64,000 nucleotides of DNA from Rhizophagus clarus (GCA_015698045.1 BLAL01000262.1:622501-686500); one strand, 5' to 3'; positions 33,625-46,145 are shown, counted from the stretch's first letter. Translations and numbers: made by a program. Notes: a model not told the origin generated them from the letters alone.

Positions 33625-36600
33625 TTAAATTGCTGTAAATAGAAAATTACTTTGAATATACTTAAAATTTGAAGTTTCGTGATGATCTGCAGTACATCGA
33701 GAGTCACAATTATGCACAAATAATACTTCTGATGTGGATTTTACTGTAAATATTGGGCGGATTCGATACCAAGAATGATTAGTATCTTTTTGTAATTGAT
33801 ATATCGGACATAAGAGTAATTCATCCTGTCTTGAAATATCTTCAAACCAAGTGATATATATAAAAACATAATCTTGTTCATCATTTCCACGATGTTTGAT
33901 TATTGCATCAACACTTGCAAAGCCACTCTCATTCTCTACCAAAGCAATTTCAACTATGTCACCAATATGAACTTCAATTTTTTGATAATCACCATCTTTT
34001 TTAATAGTATAAGATGCAACATTATAAAAATGAATATGAGTTGATAATAAAGCTTGATCCATTGAGTAATACGAAGAATAAACTTGCATTATTTCACCAA
34101 AAGGCCATTTTTGTGAAGATTAGGAGAAATAAATCCAGCAGCTTCAATATCTTGTAAACACCACTTTGATCGTAAATATATATCTGACATCTGATGAGTG
34201 TCATATTTGTAATTAAACTTGTATTATCTAAAAAAAAATTAAGTACACTATATGTTCAGCAAAATTTTGTAATATTTAATTTTACTGATAAAAATAATAA
34301 AATATTTACCGCTATTTTCTACATTATCTGCATCATTATCTAAACTTTCTTCTTCATTGCTATGTATTGAAAGGTTATGGTTTTTAATATACCATCCAGA
34401 TAATAAATTTTTTAACTTTGGATCTGCTATAATATTGGCAAATATTGTACTGTGTTGACCTTGATCATCTAATCCACCATTAGCTAAATATCTTAAAGTT
34501 TGGAAAGTATTTATTTGTTGTAACAAAATAAGTTCAAGGTTGTGCTTATTGGTATGTGGTACAATACCCTTAAATATACGATGCACCATTTCTTTAATTC
34601 CTACTGACATATTTGTACAAGTTCCATAATTACGTGCATGATCAACAAGATGACGATTAATATGAAGATTGGGCAAATTTCCAAAACTTGTTGGAAACAT
34701 CTGTTATTTAAATAAATATTATATAAAAATAAATAAATTGAAAATAAAATTGATCAATAATAACAATTACTTACTTCAAGAAGAGCATGATGTTCATTTG
34801 AGATAAATTATCATAATATCCTGGTTGTAAAATTATAGTTGAAAATATTTCTTTTGATGCTTTTGCAACAAGAGCCCAAGTTTTTACTAATTTTTTGATT
34901 ACATTATTTTGGTGAGATAAACTAAGCCGCTCTTTAGTTACTGTAAGATATTCACTTTTAATAGTACCTGAATGTAAACATCGTTTAAGTATAAATGGTA
35001 AAATCATTGATAGTCGCAAAACATCAGATATCATAAAGCTATGCCGATGTTTAATAGGGTTTGGCAATCGTGCCCACTTTCTGGGAGTTTCAAATGCCTT
35101 CCAATATTGAATTATAGATGATTCTCCTTGTGAAGTAAGAATTGAACATGTACATTCTAAAAATCGGGCAACTTTTCCAGCAACTGCATGATAAGGATCT
35201 TGTGGTATGTGAAGATGCCGATCATGAATATATGGATCTAAAGGTCCTGGACCCCGTAAACCTAATTCAGTACTTCGTTGTATGCGAGCATTATTAGAAT
35301 TCAGTTCCTGAATTTCTTTAAATTGAAGATTAGTTATTTGATGATAGCGGCTATTAAGAATAGTATCAAATGAAATATTAGTCAAATCCTCTTTTGCTGC
35401 ATAACATGATCGGCATCCATATTTAGCATTATGGCGAAGAATTCCGGCAATATCATTTCCCTGTGGAAGATCTGCGGTTACTATACCCAATCCTCCTTTT
35501 AACCAATATTTTTTATTGTTAATTGTTATTACAAAATCATGTTCAAGTTGGCGGACTTCTTCAAGAAATGGTTTAATAAAATCATGGATATTAGCACCAA
35601 AAGGCACTAAACCTATAATAAAGTGATTTTGTAATTGTTTTCGTAATTTTTGGGACATATTGCCTATTTGTAAATATACTCCTCCAAGTGAATGATATGT
35701 ATTCCTAAATGTGCCAAAATCATCATAATACAAATCCAAGAAAAACTTAAGAACAGGAATTCCAAAAGGTGGATCTTAAAGTTGTAAATGTTCAATTGGA
35801 TGTTGATGACAAAGGTTAATGCCACGGATTTTCCATCGATTATTAAATTTATATATAATTTCAGCAATTGAAAAATTATAATATGATGGTAAAATATTAT
35901 CTTCAAGCCAAATTATACAATGATCAACTATATTTAAAATATCTATAATTGGTAGGATTGTTTCTTCAAGCATCCAAAGTTTTTTGCTGGCATTCATTAA
36001 TCTATCTTGTGATTTAAAATGCAAAGGAATCTCATCAAAAGTTAGTAATCGTTGTATTCGAGCTTTCAATATACCTTTTACCATAATAAATGATCTTATT
36101 TGTCCATATTTAACATTGTTGTTTGAAGCATAATAGCAAATAAAATCACCACAAACAAAATTACCTTTTTCTGTAACAATTTTTGATTGACCAAATAAAG
36201 GTGATTCAGCCCAAAGATTCCCATGCCAGAATTCTTCACATACTTCATTGTAAACTCCTGGTCCAAAATATAATTTTGAGTTAATACTAGGATTTTGTAA
36301 TATTCTTATCAAGTGTTCAGTAAGTGAAAAGTAATAAGTTCGTGTGATTTCTTTGGAGGTAGAAGGGGTTTTATGAATGTTTATTGGCACCATATGACTT
36401 TGTATTTCCATTAATGGTAATTTTTGACGATAACTTTTAAGTTTTTGTAAATTAGAACATAGTTCATCAACTTTAAATAAAGGATGCTTAAGAATTAAGA
36501 TCCTGATAAGCAGCAGTAGCTAAATAATTATGATGTTAGATTTATGAATTATTAATTAATAATATTTTTAAAAATATGTAAAAATTACTTACAAATCATA

Positions 36601-37145
36601 TGCTTTGTTGTCCATACAAAAAAAGCCATTATTGTAAAAGAATTAAAGGGACCAAATTCTGAATTATTTTCGTTTGAAAAAAAATTTTTTTTCCCATCAA
36701 AGGTTTTAGGATCATTATTAAATATAAATTCAGGATCTAATTCAGAATCTTGTTCAAATTCTTGATGATCTTGTTCAAATCCATAATTTCGTTCATTCTG
36801 TTCAAATTCATGATTTCGTTCAAATTCTTGATGATCTTGTTCAAATCCATGACTTTGTTCAAACTCTTGATCATCTTGTTCAAATCCATGACTTCGTTCA
36901 AACTCTTGATGAACTTGTTCAAATTTATGATTTCGTTCAAATTCTTGATGATCTTGTTCAAATTCATAATAATTTTGTTCAAACTCATTATTTCCTTGTT
37001 TATGTTCTTGTTGGCTTGAAGCAAATAAATGTATCTGATAAACACTTTTATGATTTCTGAATTCTTGTTGAATTTTTTTAGGAGCTCTTATTCGAAACTC
37101 TGAAGATTTAAAGATTTGTGGTTGTATAAGACGATGTCTTGACAT
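33625..37145 (-). pseudogene. Large multi-exon transposase-like gene (CACTA/Plavaka-like?), broken
   Basis: Reads from ATG 37145. Exon 1 (to 36593) has a basic start MSRHRLIQPQ and a long Glu/Phe/Gln repeat, ending at a GTAAGT donor. Exon 2 (36519-34775) carries the core: KHPLFKVDELCSNLQKLKS, FLDLYYDDFGTFRNTYHSLG, GGLGIVTADLPQGNDIAG, RHNAKYGCRSC and RHLHIPQDPYHAVAGK. Exon 3 (34700-34310) follows a GTAAGT/ACAG intron; exon 4 runs from 34227 to 33625. Acidic motifs near YYDDFG and VTADLPQGND and the CRSC pair resemble fungal CACTA-group (Tnp2/Plavaka) transposases; this family call is inference. Breaks: frameshift about 36497, in-frame TAA 35776-35778, frameshift about 34800, frameshift near 34190, frameshift about 34108. 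So many lesions mean it is dead. Confidence 0.65.
36750..36995 (-). repeat. 39-bp coding minisatellite in exon 1 of the transposase-like gene
   Basis: About six copies of a 13-residue unit close to FEQDHQEFERNHG. It codes an acidic, Gln/Phe-rich low-complexity region. Its antisense gives a false long frame on the forward strand. Confidence 0.85.
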
Positions 37146-37571
37146 ATTGTGCTTTAAAAATAACAAAAAAAAATAGAAATAAAATGATTTAGGAGAATAA
37201 AAGTATTTAAATAACTAATACGAAAAATAATAAAAGAAAAATTATTTGTTGCAAATTAATTGATTTCAATTTAAGGATTACTAATAATATTATTTCATTG
37301 ATTGTAATGTTTACATACAATTAAACATCTAAGCTTTAATAGGAATAGTTTAAGCTTTTTTAATAGTTTATTTAATCATTTTCTGAATAGTAGTTTATAA
37401 ACTATTGACGACCTATTTTAGTATTATCTATTTATAAGTTACATTTTGATTGCTTATAAATTTATTTCTCATTTCATAAATTGATATCAATAGTTATTTC
37501 TAATTTTCAATTATAAATTGTTATCAATTATAATATTATCATTATAATAACTTTATTCTAACACATTAAAA
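37146..37571. promoter_or_regulatory. Shared divergent promoter region
   Basis: The 426 bp between two divergent start codons (37145 on the reverse strand, 37572 on the forward strand) should hold promoters for both genes of the element. It is AT-rich with TATA-like words on both strands; no single element can be singled out. Confidence 0.45.
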
Positions 37572-39401
37572 ATGCCAAGTGGAAGGGGGAAAAGTACAAG
37601 AGGTGCAAGTAATGTAGTAACAAGAAGTACTAGAGGTGCAAGAGGAAGAGGCGGAAAAAACAAATCATTTGAAAATGGTGATCTGAATATTTATACATAA
37701 ATTGTTTTTAATAAATTATAGCTATAAATAATAAGTATTAACAATTATAAATTTTCTAAACTCTTGAAAAGAAATACTAAAACCTGATACCTCAAATAAG
37801 CATTTAAAAAAAGATGGTACATTTTTTTTAATATTTTTATTATTTTGTAGTTATTTCATAATAATTATAAATCTATTTATTTTTTAGAAATATCTGATGA
37901 GCCCATTCGTACTCCATTAGAGCCAATTAAAAATGCTTTGACTAATAATAATTTGAATCAAGATTATCTAGCAAATAGTTATATTGCAAATCAAGGATAT
38001 GGATCAAACTTCAACAAAGGCTAATACACCTCCTATTCAATCTCATTTTATAACAGATGAAAATGTGGACCAACTGCCAACTTTTAATACGAGATTAATA
38101 CCAAAATCACAATACTTTGATAATCCTAATAAAAAATATAATCTTGATGGACCTTTTTATCTAAATACTGATAATCTTGAATTTTCTGTAACGGATTCAT
38201 ATTCTGCAATTACTGGTCGTGATTCAGAAAGCCAAGAATTATTATCACATCGAAAAGCTCCATATAACCAGTCTCTTCAAAAAGATTATGATTTGAAAAA
38301 TTATAGATCGACTTTACAATCTCAAAATGTTAATATTTATCAACCACAAGATGATGATTTGGAAAGTCGTGAACATAAAATTCACAGATTAACCCAAGAA
38401 ATAAATACTTATCAGCCGCAAGTGGACAGTTGGAGAAATAAAATTAACAGATCAACTATGCAATTCCGAGAAGCTAATACTTATCAGTCACAAGCAGAAT
38501 TACCAGCTAATTCTTATACTAGTACTATGAATATTCCAAAATTTAGAGAAATTTCACAGAAACTATTATTTTCCGGATGAAGATTCACTTGTTAATTGGT
38601 TAAGCACACGACCAGATTTGATCACAAAAGCTCAAAACATTTCATCAAGCAAGGTATATTATAATTTTATTATATTGTCTTTTACTTGCTCTTATTTTTT
38701 ATTTTTTTGTATAATAGATTGAAGCCAATATTCCATCAATGTTAATGGATAAAGAGACTGTAACAAATTTAATTATGGAGCAATGCAAGCTCCTATTTCT
38801 ACGTACACGAAATCCATCTAAAGAGATGCGTGAAAATCTTATTATGAAAATTGTCCTAACAATTGATCCAATATCAAAAGAATTTAAAGCATTATATACA
38901 AAAACGCGTGAATACTTTGATAATTTTCGGCATACTTTTAATAGAGACATGGCTTCACTTGCTAAAGATTTACTTGTAAAAACTTCGTATGTATTTAATT
39001 TTATTTAAAATAATTTATAATTACTAAAAATGCTAATAAATATTATTTTCTTACAGTAATAATAATCCCACTAATGAAAATATCAAGCAGTTCATTGCTG
39101 GTAAAGTCTGGAAGCAAAAACTCAGCAAATATCTTGATGCTAGCAATTATACAGAATTTAAAATTCACTCAAATCTCTTGAGATCTTTGTTGCTGAAAGT
39201 CTCAGGATTCATGTTGAATTTTTAATTGCAGTTCAAAATAAAAAGAAACCATCATATAGTGAAGATGTTTTATCAAAAATAAAAAAGCTTGATCAACATA
39301 CCTTTCAATTATCCATTCCATCAGCAAGCCGACGTAATTATGTGAATGAATTAATTATTAATCAAATTGATATAGACATGTTATCAGAAGATAATGAATA
39401 A
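37572..39401 (+). pseudogene. Second gene of the large transposon, accessory protein, broken
   Basis: Divergent partner of the transposase-like gene. Exon 1 (37572-37677) encodes an Arg/Gly-rich basic start (MPSGRGKSTRGASNVVTRST). The intron ends TTTTTAG, and exon 2 from 37888 joins in phase to give GEISDEPIRTPLEPIK. The frame then shifts near 38020 into ANTPPIQSHFITDENVDQLP and a Gln/Asn/Tyr repeat region (NTYQPQ, NTYQSQ), and shifts again near 38563 into YYFPDEDSLVNWLSTRPD. An intron at 38654-38718 leads to an Ile/Lys-rich exon (NPSKEMRENLIMKIVLTID). Another intron (about 38985-39057) leads to FIAGKVWKQKLSKYLDAS. A third frameshift near 39175 precedes RIHVEFLIAVQNKKKPSYSE and the stop. No domain is recognised; it may be a DNA-binding or capsid-like helper. 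It is non-functional as it stands. Confidence 0.6.
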
Positions 39402-39479
39402 TTAATGAAAAATTGTAATGATTATTTTTACTGCAAATGTCATTCATTATTATGTAATAATAAAAGATTATATTTTTTA

Positions 39480-39760
39480 TTTTTAATAGACGTGTCTCAT
39501 TAGGTAGTATATTTTTAATTGGTGCGACTGAATGATAGTGTATCATAGCTAAATAATTTAAAAAATTATTTAATATTAGCTAAATAGTTTAGAAATTATT
39601 TTTTTTTATTTTTTTAATTGCGTGTCCTAATAATAGTGTGGTGTAGCTAAATAACCAAACAATTATTTAATGTTTTAATGCTAGCTATTGCAGAATTTTT
39701 TAGTTTTATTTTTAATTGGCATGTCCAATAATAGTGCAGCAAAATTTAAATATTATAAAA
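39480..39760 (+). repeat. Degenerate tandem repeat, unit about 100-120 bp
   Basis: Three decayed copies each begin with a TAATTGG/CGTGTC word, then AATAATAGTG, then TAGCTAAATAA and a TTATTTAAT word. They lie just past the accessory gene and are probably subterminal repeats of the same transposon. A clear TIR pair for the whole element was not found. Confidence 0.5.
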
Positions 39761-40806
39761 AAAATAGCATTGCAATAGCACTGTAATAGTAATAAAATAG
39801 TTAAATAAATTTTTTGTGGATATAAAAAACTGTCGAAATGATTAAAGCCTATTATTGGCACATTATAGGTCCTTAATCTGGCCTTGTGTAAGCCTATATT
39901 TTCAATTTTATGTAAAACATTCGTTTACTACTCTTTTAATAGCCCGTAATATTGCTAATTATTAATAAATTTGGCATATTATAATGCTAATACCAAAATT
40001 TGGGATTTTTGTCAAGTTCTTAACAATCTCATTTTGATATCACCTACCAAAATAATATTATTTTGACATTTAAATGGAGTCTGATACGAAATCTCGAAAT
40101 GTTAAGTAGTATCTTTTTTTATGAAAGCACTTAGGGATGGCAACGGTCGGTCACAGTCGGTTATCAGTCGGTCATAACTGGTTAAGGGCCTTTGACCGAC
40201 CATTTTGATTGAGAGCGTTTTTTATTAAAATAACAAAAAAAAAGTGGAAATTGTTTTTTTTTTTTTATTAAAACAAACTACAAAAAAATACCAATGAAGC
40301 AATTTTTTGTTATGTTATTAATTAGAATCATTTTTTTTAATAATATCAAAGTAAATATCATAATTAAAAAAATTTTTTTTAACGAATTTAGTCAAGATGG
40401 CGCTCCTAAAAAAAAACTCCAAAAGAAATATTAGAATGTCTCCAAAATGTACAATTATTTTTACCTACCTTACCTTTTAAATTTTTTCTTGAAATCCAGG
40501 TCCTGTTACTATCTTTAAAAAAAACAAATGTTGTTTAACGTTTTTGTGTCAATGAATTTAACCAAAAAAAAAAAATGGTAAAACATTTTTTTGATTAGAC
40601 GTTCAGTTAGACGGTCGGTCAACGGTTGGTTAAACGGTCGGTTAAGTGGTCAGTCTGAAACCTTTGACCGATCGATATCGGTCACGGTTATTAACCGATC
40701 ATGATCGATTAATAATAAAGATGGTCATCGGTCCTAGAAGACCGTGGTCCTACGGTCCTACACCTTAAAAAGACGGACCGGTCCGTCTTGGTGTAGGACT
40801 GCGGTC

Positions 40807-41933
40807 TAGGGATTGGAATCGATTCTAATTTTGAGAATCGATTCTAGAATCGACTAATCGCGATTAATCGTTTCGTAAGATTCGATTTTGAGATTCGATT
40901 TTTGATTTCGATTAATCGATTCTAATCGATTCTAATCGATTCTCTGCGAGACTGCGACATGAATAGAGCTCCGAACGGGTTGGTCGGTTCGGTTCGGGTA
41001 ACCTGTTCTACCAGACCGTTGACCCGAAAGTATTCGGGTTACTTCGAATGATTAGATTAATAAAAAAAACATTTTAAAAACTTTTCGCGACGTTTTTTAA
41101 TAAATTATCACAAAAAAAAAACGTTGCGAACCGTTTATTTTAAATTAAATTATGTATTATAAAACGGTGCGAAACGTTTTTTTTTAATTAAATTATATAT
41201 CTGATATCAAAAAACGCGCAACATTTTTATCTCAAAAAAAAGACATTGCGAAACGTTTTTTTAATTAATTGTGTATTAAAAAAACGGTTTTTAATAAAAT
41301 ATCAAAAAAAAACGTTGCGAGATGTTTTTTTTTCAATTAAATTATGCAACTTTTTTTATTGAGTTGTTAAAAAAAACGCGCAACGTTTTTTTTTATTAAA
41401 TTACATATCAAAAACGGTTTTTTTATTAAATTATACGTTAAAAAATGATTCGCCAACGTTTTTTGACAAATTATCAAAAAAACGTTGCTAAACGTTTTTT
41501 ATTAAATTATCTATATTAATAGTTTATAAAAGCTTTTTTATTTTATGTTCAAAAAACGGTTCTCTTAAACTGTTAATGACAAATATTTTTTACAAGTAAA
41601 CAGTTTTTTAACCTAGAACTTCAGTTAAATAAACTTCGGTCAATCGGGTCGGGTCAAGTCTGTAACCCGGCCCGATGCCGGGGTCACGAATTTGATAACC
41701 GACCCGAATATTTCGGATCAACCCGACGGGTAACCCGAATTGACCCCTACCCGCTAGATATTAATAATGTCATCTATCTAATTAAAATAAACGATTGGCA
41801 TTGACCTGTACATGAAAATATTTTAACCGCAGCAACTACGTCAGATTCGATTTTTTTTGTGCGGTTTTCGATTAGTCGATTTAGAATCGACTTTCGATTA
41901 ATTCGATTATCGCAGAATCGATTCCGATCCCTA
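40807..41933. mobile_element. Element nested inside, AATCGATTC motif type
   Basis: The ends read inward as TAGGGATTGGAATCGATTCT and TAGGGATCGGAATCGATTCT (19 of 20). The flanking 8 bp are CTGCGGTC on the left and CTACAGTC on the right, two transitions apart, consistent with a diverged hAT-type duplication. ATCGATTCTA-like words are repeated at both ends. No coding frame. Confidence 0.75.
40964..41756. mobile_element. Innermost nested element, CGGGT motif type
   Basis: Lies wholly within the AATCGATTC element. The left end TAGAGCTCCGAACGGG and the right end (TAGCGGGTAGGGGTC when reversed) are only weakly matched, but each is followed by repeated TTCGGGT/CGGGTC words in inverse orientation. Flanks GACATGAA and GATATTAA share 6 of 8 bases. 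The interior (41040-41600) is a run of CGTTTTTTTAATTAAATTAT / ACGTTGCGAA-like degenerate repeats of about 55-60 bp. Confidence 0.5.
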
Positions 41934-42434
41934 CTACAGTCTTTCGGTCCTGTATCGCATACAATAAGACCGTCGGTTTTTTTAGGACCGATCAGTCTTT
42001 TCCTTATTTACAAATAAAAAATTTTTCCTTTTTTCCTTTATTTTTAAAAGAAAAAATGATTGCAAATAAATTAGCAAATTTCAAGGTGCATAAATGTACT
42101 GTACATATCTTAAAATATTTTAAATTAATAAATTAGGGTATCATTTCAAAAAAATATAGGCGTATAAGTGGAGAAAAATGATTACCATCATTTTATTTGT
42201 TTGTGATTTCAAAATCGGTCGGGCTTTATATTTTTTTTATAAAGATCTTTATTAGATCAATAGCTATATTTAATATAAAAATCGTTTATTATATGATCCT
42301 CGGGACCGGTCCTATTGCGCCACAAGAAAGTCCAGGACCGAATAGGATAACCGTGACCGTTGCCATCTCTAAACGGAACCTTGAATAAGCATTACTTAAA
42401 TTATGGAATAACGCTGAATTGGAGTGTCTTCGTA

Positions 42435-43305
42435 TTCTGGGAGGGTCGGGTCAAATCTGGACCATTTGATCCGACACGAATCAGCAGGTCTATCATTATT
42501 TAGGACGTAGTCCTACATTCAACCCGATCCGTCAGGCCAGGGTCATGTCTTTGCTTGACCCGAGCTTGATCATATACTAAGAGTAATTTCTAATTTGTGT
42601 ATACTTGAGCTTTTTAGATAACTTTTTGAAGAGCTTGTATCAAATACACAAAAATGCAAAACTTATCTAGAAGTTTAGTGCCTGAACTGTCTGTAAGTAA
42701 CTAAGTGTATTTTTTTTTTTTAGAAAAAAAAACGAAAATTTGCTTAAATATTCGCAAGTATTTTTATAAAAAAAAAAAATTAAATATAAGTCTATGCTAA
42801 TATTCTATATCTATTAAAATTTTATTCAAATATACTTTTTACAATAATAATATATAATCTTTTTTTTTTATTTATAAATCTTTGCGTCATTTAGAGCGTA
42901 ATCATCCAGATAAAAATCCAAAAAAAAGCAAAGAATTTAACGATGGAAACAAAAAATGCATTAGATGAATTTGTAAGCCACACAACATTTCTATCTAAAG
43001 TATGTTAATACATAATGCATAAAACGAAAAGATGTGAGTATTAAAAATAACTCGTTTTTTTTCATTCATGCGTGTAAGTGTTTCAAGTCATGATGAGAGT
43101 AAGGACGAATGGACGATTAATAAAATTATTTAATTTTATGATAAAAATTTAAATAAAACTCGGTTATCTGGATTAAATTAGGTTATAGGTCGGGTCATAT
43201 AAATATTAGCCTGGGTATTTGTACAGGTTTGTTTTTATACTTGGGTCGAGTTCGAATATATCCTCAATCCCGACCCGATTTGACCCTTTCGGAAATCTAC
43301 TCCTA
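42435..43305. mobile_element. Probable decayed element with CGGGTC clusters in inverse orientation
   Basis: GGGTCGGGTCAAATCTGG at 42443 is mirrored by CCCGACCCGATTTGACCC at 43269. Further CCCGA and GGGTC words occur at 42510-42565 and 43185-43260. The interior is AT-rich without a gene. Termini and target duplication were not resolved. Confidence 0.45.
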
Positions 43306-44284
43306 CTTCCTTGGACTAATTATTCTCTAATCAATCATCAAGAAAAGGTGGTTAATCGTTTATTCTTTTATGATAATCGTCAAATAATTTGAATTTATAA
43401 TATCACTTACTACGAATTCATTTTCCAATTCGAAAAATGGTTACAAAGTTACCCGTGAATTAATTAAATATTGTGTATTTAAATAAAAAATATTCATAAA
43501 TTGAAAATAATTATCAATAATATATGTGGAATTTTCTAAAAAATTTCAGGATTTACCGAAAAAAATTCCCATAGTTGTGCTACTAACGATCATATCATCA
43601 TCAAGAAGGATAATCAACAAGGGATAGACGCAGAAGACGTAGCATACATAATAAATATTGCTGTGTCATATATATTGCTGGTCTTAACGATGAATTAACT
43701 TCCCTATAAGAAATCTGTATACGGAAAGGATACGTTTTATAAACGTTTGATATACGTTTTTACCGATTCCGTATAATAATTCCGTATATTTAATACGTAA
43801 TTCATTTTTGAATGTTTTTTAAAAAATTGGTGCATATGGAATGTATGCGGAAAAATTAATATATACGGAACGTATACGGAATTTTTGAACTTGTTTTTTT
43901 TAAATAATGATTTTATCGATTTTATTGTCATAAGTCATAACACGTGATTACGTGATTTTTGTTATGATACGTTTTTTGTTTATATAAACCCAGCTTTGAT
44001 CTTCCACCCTGTCTTCCTGTCTTCCTCTCCCTGATTTTTTATTTCGCTATTTTTTTTTTTTTTTAAAAAAAAAACTCTTTTTTTCTTTTATTTGTTGCCC
44101 CTCTTTTTTATTCTTACTTGCTACTCTTCTTTTAAAAACTTCTTTTCCTTTATTTTTCTAACTTCGTTGCCCTCTTTAAAAAAAAAAAAAAATTTTTTTT
44201 TGGTTTTATTCTTTTATTCCCATTCATTACCCTCTCTTCTTTTTTTAAAAAAAATTTATTTTTGCCCCTTTTTTTACTGAATTA

Positions 44285-44466
44285 TTTCTGGATGTTCTCC
44301 TCTGGCAGCATAGGTTAGAGGTTAAAGATGGACTAACCGCGACTACTGACACGAAGTTTGTCAGGACTGGGGAATAAAAAGCCTTATTTAGTGCAGGTAT
44401 TTCCCGAGTCTCTAATTTAAAAAGAGAGGTTCCTATAAGCCGGGTTATGTAAGTTACCTTCTGCAT
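44285..44466. other. GC-balanced island of unknown origin
   Basis: About 180 bp of ordinary composition sits between T-rich repeats. On the reverse strand 44357-44334 reads ACTTCGTGTCAGTAGTCGCG, close to the universally conserved 530-loop of small-subunit rRNA (CGTGCCAGCAGYCGCGG) with C-to-T changes; the flanks do not obviously continue as rRNA. The forward strand has one frame protein-like across the island with two stops (GLTATTDTKFVRTG, then KALFSAGISRVSNLKREVP). The reverse frame is also open (44466-44245). It may be a fragment of an organellar or rRNA gene, or a decayed coding or structured RNA. Confidence 0.3.
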
Positions 44467-45438
44467 TATTTTTCTAACTTTGTCATCCCCTTAAAAATCT
44501 TTTTTTTATGTCCTTCCCTAACTTCGTTATTCCTTTTTCAAGAAAAAAAAAAAATTTTTTTTTATCTATTTTACTTTTTTACTTCCACCTCACTATCCTT
44601 TCTTTTTTATTTACATATGGGCCGATTTGACTCCACGTGATGCGATAATATCACTTATGTGATAACAAGGGGGTAGCATGTTAAAATATGTTTATTGGTT
44701 CAATCTCACATGATGATCAACATAACGAAACATTTAACGATACTTTGCGCAAAGGAATAAAAAAAGAAATATTATTTTATCTTAATTTACAAGTTTAAAA
44801 TCATGAAAATTATATATTAATTAAGAGTAATAATCATAAATATTATTTTAAACCAAAAACTATTTAAATTGGATTACAACGAATTAAAATAGAATAAAAA
44901 CTATGTAAATGTAATAATTATTTAAAAAAAAGTCCAGATCTTCTGTTGTTCTCTGTTGTTTACTATTTACTCATTAAAGCCTATAATAAAGAAAGTGAGA
45001 ATTAATAAACTAATGCTTATTGAGCAAGCAAAAGTTGGTATTTTGAAAGTTTAGCTACAAATTTTTTTGCAATCTACAAACCATACAGTGCCCTCTTGTT
45101 CTTTTAACGTTTTATAAAGTGTATAATAGCTTATTGTTTGTTATAAACAACGTAATATGTTTTTTATTAGATTTGCTGATTCCTTTCCGATTCCTCAAAA
45201 CCAATCTGTAACCAATTTGCAATGAACTTTGAAGACGCGAAATACATTGAAAAAAATATAGATCATCAGGATTTTATGATTGATATAGGATCAGCTCTTG
45301 TCACTGGTTTATTTTATTGTGTTACAGATTTACAATTATCATAATAATTCAACCCTGTGAACTAAGAAAAATGCATTTTATGTGACAAAATCGGATAGAG
45401 TCAAACCAGCCCATATGATTTTTATTCTTTTATTTTGT

Positions 45439-45840
45439 AGATCAGATTTTTTTTTTGGCTGCTTGGTTCCTTTTTTCTTATTGCAGGTCAATTTTGAAGT
45501 ACTTTTTTTTGTAAGTCAGGTAGGAACCGGACGTTTAGAGACTTGGATGATTGCAGGTACTATATAGGCGGAGCTTATATTTCTTTTTTTTTTTGCTTTT
45601 AGGTTGTCTGACTACTGATGACTTGGACGAATCCAGAATTATAGGCACAATAGAGAAGCGTTGGTCTAATTGAGTTAAAGAAACGTACTAGTGTCTTTTT
45701 TCATTTATTTTGAAGGAATAGGTTATTTCTTTGGACTAAGTGCTCCTGGAGACTCTTGATCTCTTAAAAAAAACCAAATTTCTTAAAGAAACATCAGTAG
45801 AAATAGTATTAATGTTTCTTTTTGTTTTGGTTTGCAATAG
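45439..45840 (+). other. Second, shorter set of splice-acceptor-like modules
   Basis: T-rich tracts ending in AG at 45440, 45486, 45556, 45602 and 45840 are interspersed with donor-like GTAAGT and GTAGGA (about 45511 and 45521). The vocabulary resembles the 28-30 kb array (GGACG..TAGAGACTT, AAAGAAACGT). It also lies inside an inverted-repeat element. Confidence 0.4.
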
Positions 45841-46145
45841 TTGGTTTGATAGGAATAAACTATTCATAATATTTTTGTGTTTTATTTTATTTTTTTATTT
45901 TTTGATTTAATAAATAAAATTAAATTTATGTAAATAAAGTCTAGTAATAAATTGTAATAAATTGTAATATAAACAGTAAATTTAATTAGCAATAATATAA
46001 ATTTCATGGTAAAACAGTGATTAAATCATGTAAATTCCGTATGCATTCCATGCAAATTCCGTATCCAAACCATATTTATAGTGATACGGAATTGTGCAAT
46101 TTTCCGTATCTTTTCAACGGTCTATTGGGATACGTTATTTCTAAG

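Larger units (their letters stand above)
40132..42371. mobile_element. Outer element of a nested set, TAG[G/A]GATGGCAACGGTC ends
   Basis: The left end TAGGGATGGCAACGGTC (40132) and the inverted right end TAGAGATGGCAACGGTC (ending 42371) differ at one base in 17. Subterminal CGGTC/GGTTA clusters follow on the left (40150-40200) and recur inverted at 40610-40710. A second GGTCCTA cluster lies at 40720-40800 and, inverted, at 41941-42000 and 42295-42345. An 8-bp duplication was not evident. No transposase. The spacing suggests at least one further insertion boundary near 40716. Confidence 0.65.
43703..46145. mobile_element. Inverted-repeat element with TTCCGTAT/ATACGGAA clusters
   Basis: The left end TAAGAAATCTGTATACGG corresponds to the inverted right end TTAGAAATAACGTATCCC. 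ATACGGAA, GATACG and TTCCGTAT words are repeated six or more times between 43719 and 43880, and again at 46030-46120. About 2.4 kb. The interior holds a pyrimidine-rich repeat (about 44040-44620), a GC-balanced island (44285-44466) and several splice-acceptor-like modules (45439-45840). No transposase. Confidence 0.55.

Noticed and set aside
36737..37045. Frames on both strands with LNKIIKNLNEI or FKFLMILFKSM repeats
   Set aside because: Alternative-frame and antisense readings of the 39-bp coding minisatellite in the transposase-like gene.
44092..44280. Forward Phe/Leu/Ser-rich frame
   Set aside because: Product of the pyrimidine-rich degenerate repeat.
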